A stretch of 64,000 nt of DNA, from contig CAJQQE010000041.1 of assembly GCA_905480395.1 (NCBI GenBank), forward strand, positions 1-64,000. The letters run 5' to 3'. Of this stretch, positions 61,008-64,000 are shown piece by piece; within the stretch, counting starts at the first letter, position 1; the number at the start of each line of letters is the position of its first letter. The position numbers and the translations under genes are program-made. Below the pieces are notes generated by a model, which saw nothing but the letters and a program-made list of their open reading frames with translations, was not told the DNA's origin and did not search any database. The stretch comes from an uncultured Phycisphaerales bacterium. Its GTDB lineage: Bacteria > Planctomycetota > Phycisphaerae > Phycisphaerales > SM1A02.

Positions 61008-63101
61008 CTACTTCTCGGCGTCTGGCAAACACGTTCCCAGAAGAGTGCGGGCGCTGGCGAGGAGTGCGTCAATCTTGAAAGGCTTGCGGAGGAACGCAAT
61101 TCGATCTAGCTCGGGTGGATCGGTCACGCCGCCGGTGATCAGCAGGCAAGGTGTTTCGACACCGTCGAGACGAAGGCTCTTTAAGCATTCCACCCCAGTC
61201 CGCTCCGGAAGGTCAATATCAAAAACGAGGAGTTCGATCTCGGGGTGATCTTTCAGAATGATCTCGACGTCTCGCGCGTCGCCGCGGGCGATGACCGTCG
61301 CGCCGACGCCTTGGAAGAACTTGACCAAGACGTCACGGATCACCAAGTTGTCCTCGACGATCAATACCGAGTTTGGGTTTCGATCCCCGGAGCCGGGAAT
61401 CTCCGGCGTCTCTACAGCCTTGCTCGCGGCGGCGTGGACCGGGATCACGGCCCGGGCTCCAAGTCCGCCGATCGGTGAGTCCAGCAAGTCAAACCGACCT
61501 CCCGCTTCCTCGACGACCCGACCGCAGATTGCCAGGCCGAGCCCGATGCCGTCGCTTGTTCCGCCGGTAACGAATGCGGTCTTCAATCGTGATCGATCCG
61601 CCGGTTTGATTCCCGGGCCGTCGTCGTCGACTCGAATTTCCACCGAGTCTTGGGTGATCCTCTTGGCGGAAAGATTGATTCGCCCTTTGGACTGGATCGC
61701 GTCTCGGGCATTCACCACGAGGTTCAGAATGAGTTGCGGAAGAACCTGCGGTGGCGCTTCGATGACTAACTCGTCGCCGTCTTCACCAAGATCGATGGTG
61801 GTTTTAAAATCGATGCGTTTGGGAATGAGCCGCTCGGCCATTCGGCCCACTTTCTCGAGTTCTGCATCGAGGGGGATCTCGATCGGTTCGGCACCCTCAC
61901 GCTGGGCGGCAAGGAGACGCGTGACGAGTTCGCCCGCGGATGCGACGGTCGATCGAATTTCTTCGAGGCCCTCCACAAAAGTGGGATCTTTCGCATGACG
62001 AAGCAGGAGAGAGACGCGACCAGAGATTGCAAAGACCAAATTATTGAAGTCGTGGGCGACGCCGCTGGTCAACTGCGCGATGACCTCGGAGCGTTCCAGT
62101 GAACCTCGTAAGGCCGCGAAGGCCTGCCGTTCGTCGGCGGTTTCCTCTTGTTCGATTCGCCTTCCAAAGGCGTCTCCGATTCTCGACAACTCCGTCAAGG
62201 TCGCACTGGTCCATCGATCCCGAGCGTTCGTCTCGAGGGTGAGAACGGAGGCGAGCCGGCCATGAAGGAGGACTGGAAGGAAGAGGGCCTGTGGTTGATC
62301 AGAGGGACCAAGCAGCGGGAGTCCGCGGTCGAGGAGCCCGGGCTGGTTGGAGATGCCCGGTCGTGGATCAAACGCCCGCGATCGGCCCGAACCGTCAGCC
62401 GGCCACGCGGCGAGCAGGGTCGCCTCGCGGGAACGCGGGGCGATTTCGAACCAGGAGAGTCGAGTGAGTTGGAGTTCTTCGCCGAGGAGCGCCAGGACTT
62501 CTGTCGCGGTTTCTTCAACTTCCTCAGCGCTGGCGAGGGTCTCGATCACCGTGGCAACGACTCGGTGGACGTGAGCTGCCTCTTGTTGCTGGCGTTCGGT
62601 CTCGACCCGGTCGGTGAGGTCGACTAGCAGCATTTGCATCGAGCCAAATTCGTCGGCAAGACATTGAGCGTACATCCAACGCCAGCCTTGCGATTCGTCT
62701 TTGACTCGGAACTGACCTTGGCCGGTATGGGTCGGTGATGCATCATCGATGATCGATGAGAGTGCTGGCTGGTCCGATTCATGGATGTTCTGGCGCCACC
62801 GACGGGCGTGAATCAGCGTGGTCGTTTCCATGTTCGACAAGCCGAGCCGAGGGCCGATGCCCGGACTCCACTTGGTGAGGTTTCCATTCGCATCAATAGA
62901 GAGGAGGCCGAGATCGGTCGCCTCCGCAGATGCAAAGATATTCGATGGAGGACTCGGTTTCGAAGTGGCCGAGCCGCGTCTTCGACGGCCGATGGTGAAG
63001 CCGATCGCCAGCGAGACGATGATCAGGGCCGGTCCACCCCATCCGTCCAGCGGCCAAGCGTCGCCGGTGGGAGCCCTCAGAATGGCAAGGCATAAGCTCA
63101 T
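61008..63101 (-). CDS. Hybrid sensor histidine kinase with receiver domain
   Basis: The 697-residue protein has one N-terminal membrane helix (about 24-39). A PAS-like domain (about 55-165) and a GAF-like domain (about 180-315) follow. The DHp/ATPase pair has H350 in TSGVAHDFNN, DDDGPGIKP-like sequence, and DGIGLGLAICGRVVEE. A C-terminal receiver domain (about 575-690) has VLIVEDN, LLVFDIDLPER and FLRKPF. The receiver aspartate and lysine are present, so phosphorelay is plausible. The convergent response regulator at 60290 is a candidate downstream partner. Confidence 0.92.
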   Translation of the reverse strand: MSLCLAILRAPTGDAWPLDGWGGPALIIVSLAIGFTIGRRRRGSATSKPSPPSNIFASAEATDLGLLSIDANGNLTKWSPGIGPRLGLSNMETTTLIHARRWRQNIHESDQPALSSIIDDASPTHTGQGQFRVKDESQGWRWMYAQCLADEFGSMQMLLVDLTDRVETERQQQEAAHVHRVVATVIETLASAEEVEETATEVLALLGEELQLTRLSWFEIAPRSREATLLAAWPADGSGRSRAFDPRPGISNQPGLLDRGLPLLGPSDQPQALFLPVLLHGRLASVLTLETNARDRWTSATLTELSRIGDAFGRRIEQEETADERQAFAALRGSLERSEVIAQLTSGVAHDFNNLVFAISGRVSLLLRHAKDPTFVEGLEEIRSTVASAGELVTRLLAAQREGAEPIEIPLDAELEKVGRMAERLIPKRIDFKTTIDLGEDGDELVIEAPPQVLPQLILNLVVNARDAIQSKGRINLSAKRITQDSVEIRVDDDGPGIKPADRSRLKTAFVTGGTSDGIGLGLAICGRVVEEAGGRFDLLDSPIGGLGARAVIPVHAAASKAVETPEIPGSGDRNPNSVLIVEDNLVIRDVLVKFFQGVGATVIARGDARDVEIILKDHPEIELLVFDIDLPERTGVECLKSLRLDGVETPCLLITGGVTDPPELDRIAFLRKPFKIDALLASARTLLGTCLPDAEK

Positions 63102-63228
63102 CGTGATTGAGCATATCGCCTCCGGTCAGGCGTGGAGGACGAGATGGGGTCTTCATGAGACTGAGACGGCGTCTTGAGTTCGCTGTATTGCGTCGGTCCC
63201 CCGCGTGGAGGACCGAAAGAGCGGTGAA

Positions 63229-64000
63229 TCAGGAACAAGGCCCCCAGGCGGCGAATAGGACGCCGAGGTCTTTTCCGTTCACGAGCCCATCGCCGTTGAA
63301 ATCGGCCGCGCAGCCCAGGCATGAACCCCAAGCGACGAAGACCATCCCGAGATCGGCACCGCCGGTCGTACCGTCGCCATCAAGATCCGTCGGGCAGTCG
63401 GAGCCACAGGAATCTGAAATCATATTGCCTCCCTGATCTGCGAAAGGGCCGGCGATCTGGTTGGTCGTATTGCCGCAGATCACACTCGCACGAATGGTGG
63501 GCGTTGCAGAATTCCAACTGTAGATCGCGCCGCCGCTACTGGCGGCGTTTTCTGAAAATTCCGACTTGCTGATGACCGGGCTGACCGAAAAATTATGCAT
63601 GGCACCGCCATCTCCGGCAGCGATATTTCCCCGGAAGACGCAGGCTTCAAAGATGGGAATGTGAGAGGTACTTGAAGGGTCGGCGTTGAAGACGGCGCCG
63701 CCTTCGTCAGACGCGGTGTTTCCCACGAATTCGCAATTTGTCGAGACCGGTTCGCTGGCGTCGTTGTACACCGCACCGCCGTCGCTGGAGGCGTGATTGA
63801 GCAAGAAGGCGCAGCCTTCGAGGATCGGATTACTTTCGTTGAAATTGAGGATGGCACCACCGAAGTAAGATCGATTTTCGGAGAAAATACAGTCCGTGAT
63901 GGTGGGAGCGCTACTCATGTTGTAAATCGCGCCACCAAGCCCCTGGGAGATTCCGTTGTCAATGAACCGGCAGTTTTCCAGGCGCGGGCTCGCCGTGGTG
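63229..64000 (-). CDS. C-terminal part of an exported beta-helix protein with dockerin-like tail (partial)
   Basis: The reading frame is open to the window end, so the N-terminus lies beyond 64000. The visible 257 residues hold right-handed beta-helix-type coils with recurring GGA(I/V/M)-x-N turns about every 30-40 residues: FGGAILNFNE, DGGAVYNDA, EGGAVFNAD, DGGAMHNFS and SGGAIYSWN. A tail of two calcium loops (DLDGDGTTGGADLG and DFNGDGLVNGKDLG) follows, with each loop followed by WG-x-C and a final AAWGPCS. It resembles the protein at 9086-10162 in architecture. A polysaccharide-binding or adhesion role is likely; no active site is visible. Confidence 0.84.
   Translation of the reverse strand, partial: TTASPRLENCRFIDNGISQGLGGAIYNMSSAPTITDCIFSENRSYFGGAILNFNESNPILEGCAFLLNHASSDGGAVYNDASEPVSTNCEFVGNTASDEGGAVFNADPSSTSHIPIFEACVFRGNIAAGDGGAMHNFSVSPVISKSEFSENAASSGGAIYSWNSATPTIRASVICGNTTNQIAGPFADQGGNMISDSCGSDCPTDLDGDGTTGGADLGMVFVAWGSCLGCAADFNGDGLVNGKDLGVLFAAWGPCS

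Overview
The window reads as chromosomal DNA of a planctomycete, most likely of the class Phycisphaerae. The grounds are inference from content. Seven secreted or surface proteins end, or appear to end, in paired calcium-loop (dockerin-like) repeats, and six of these finish with W-G-x-C at or next to the C-terminus. A Tat-exported cyclase, a sulfatase, CCxxVC-type cysteine repeats and a type IV pilin-like protein also fit this group. MEP-pathway, MreBCD and lipoprotein genes are present. No rRNA, CRISPR array, intact transposase or prophage was seen.

Layout. 1-29 is the tail of a dockerin-type protein. 309-1244 is a broken copy of a Tat-exported metal-dependent cyclase; its intact paralogue lies at 5352-6242. 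Between them (1323-4994, minus strand) is a tight four-gene operon (cytochrome P450, nucleotidyltransferase, VOC/glyoxalase, PhyH-type dioxygenase). Every junction is a 4-base ATGA overlap. This is the best candidate for an undescribed pathway. 6268-9038 holds a sulfatase fused to an SGNH-like domain, coupled to a VTT membrane protein. 9-26 kb mixes housekeeping genes (trpA, lexA, a class V aminotransferase, an acyl-CoA ligase, a peroxiredoxin, tRNA-Gly) with dockerin-tailed exported proteins, two of them built from cysteine-rich repeats. 25939-26877 is a secreted dual-specificity-type phosphatase with a C-terminal CxxCH haem motif.

27-36 kb carries isoprenoid genes: dxs, a short-chain prenyl diphosphate synthase, and ispG. 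Interleaved are an ExbB/TolQ-like channel coupled to an FHA-GAF-PP2C phosphatase, and a pilin-like protein. 35.7-49 kb holds a nucleoside-symporter-like MFS protein, topA, miaA, pgk, a TlpA-like protein, rpe, a histidine phosphatase-like protein that has lost its catalytic His, accD, lnt and a HEAT lipoprotein. 49.4-57.5 kb is a cell-shape block (MreC-like coiled-coil protein, small membrane protein, mreB, mreC, mreD, a left-handed beta-helix sugar nucleotidyltransferase-like protein) running into polA. tRNA-Asp follows with a recognisable promoter and terminator. 57.8-64 kb holds a thiol-redox protein, a zinc-ribbon/VIT1-like pair, an ECF sigma factor, a NarL-type response regulator and a hybrid histidine kinase. 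The window ends inside another dockerin-tailed beta-helix protein.

Most genes are single or in short coupled pairs. Coordinates of starts were refined by homology, ribosome binding sites and overlaps where the longest frame was implausible. All functional calls rest on motif reading by eye; no database search was run.
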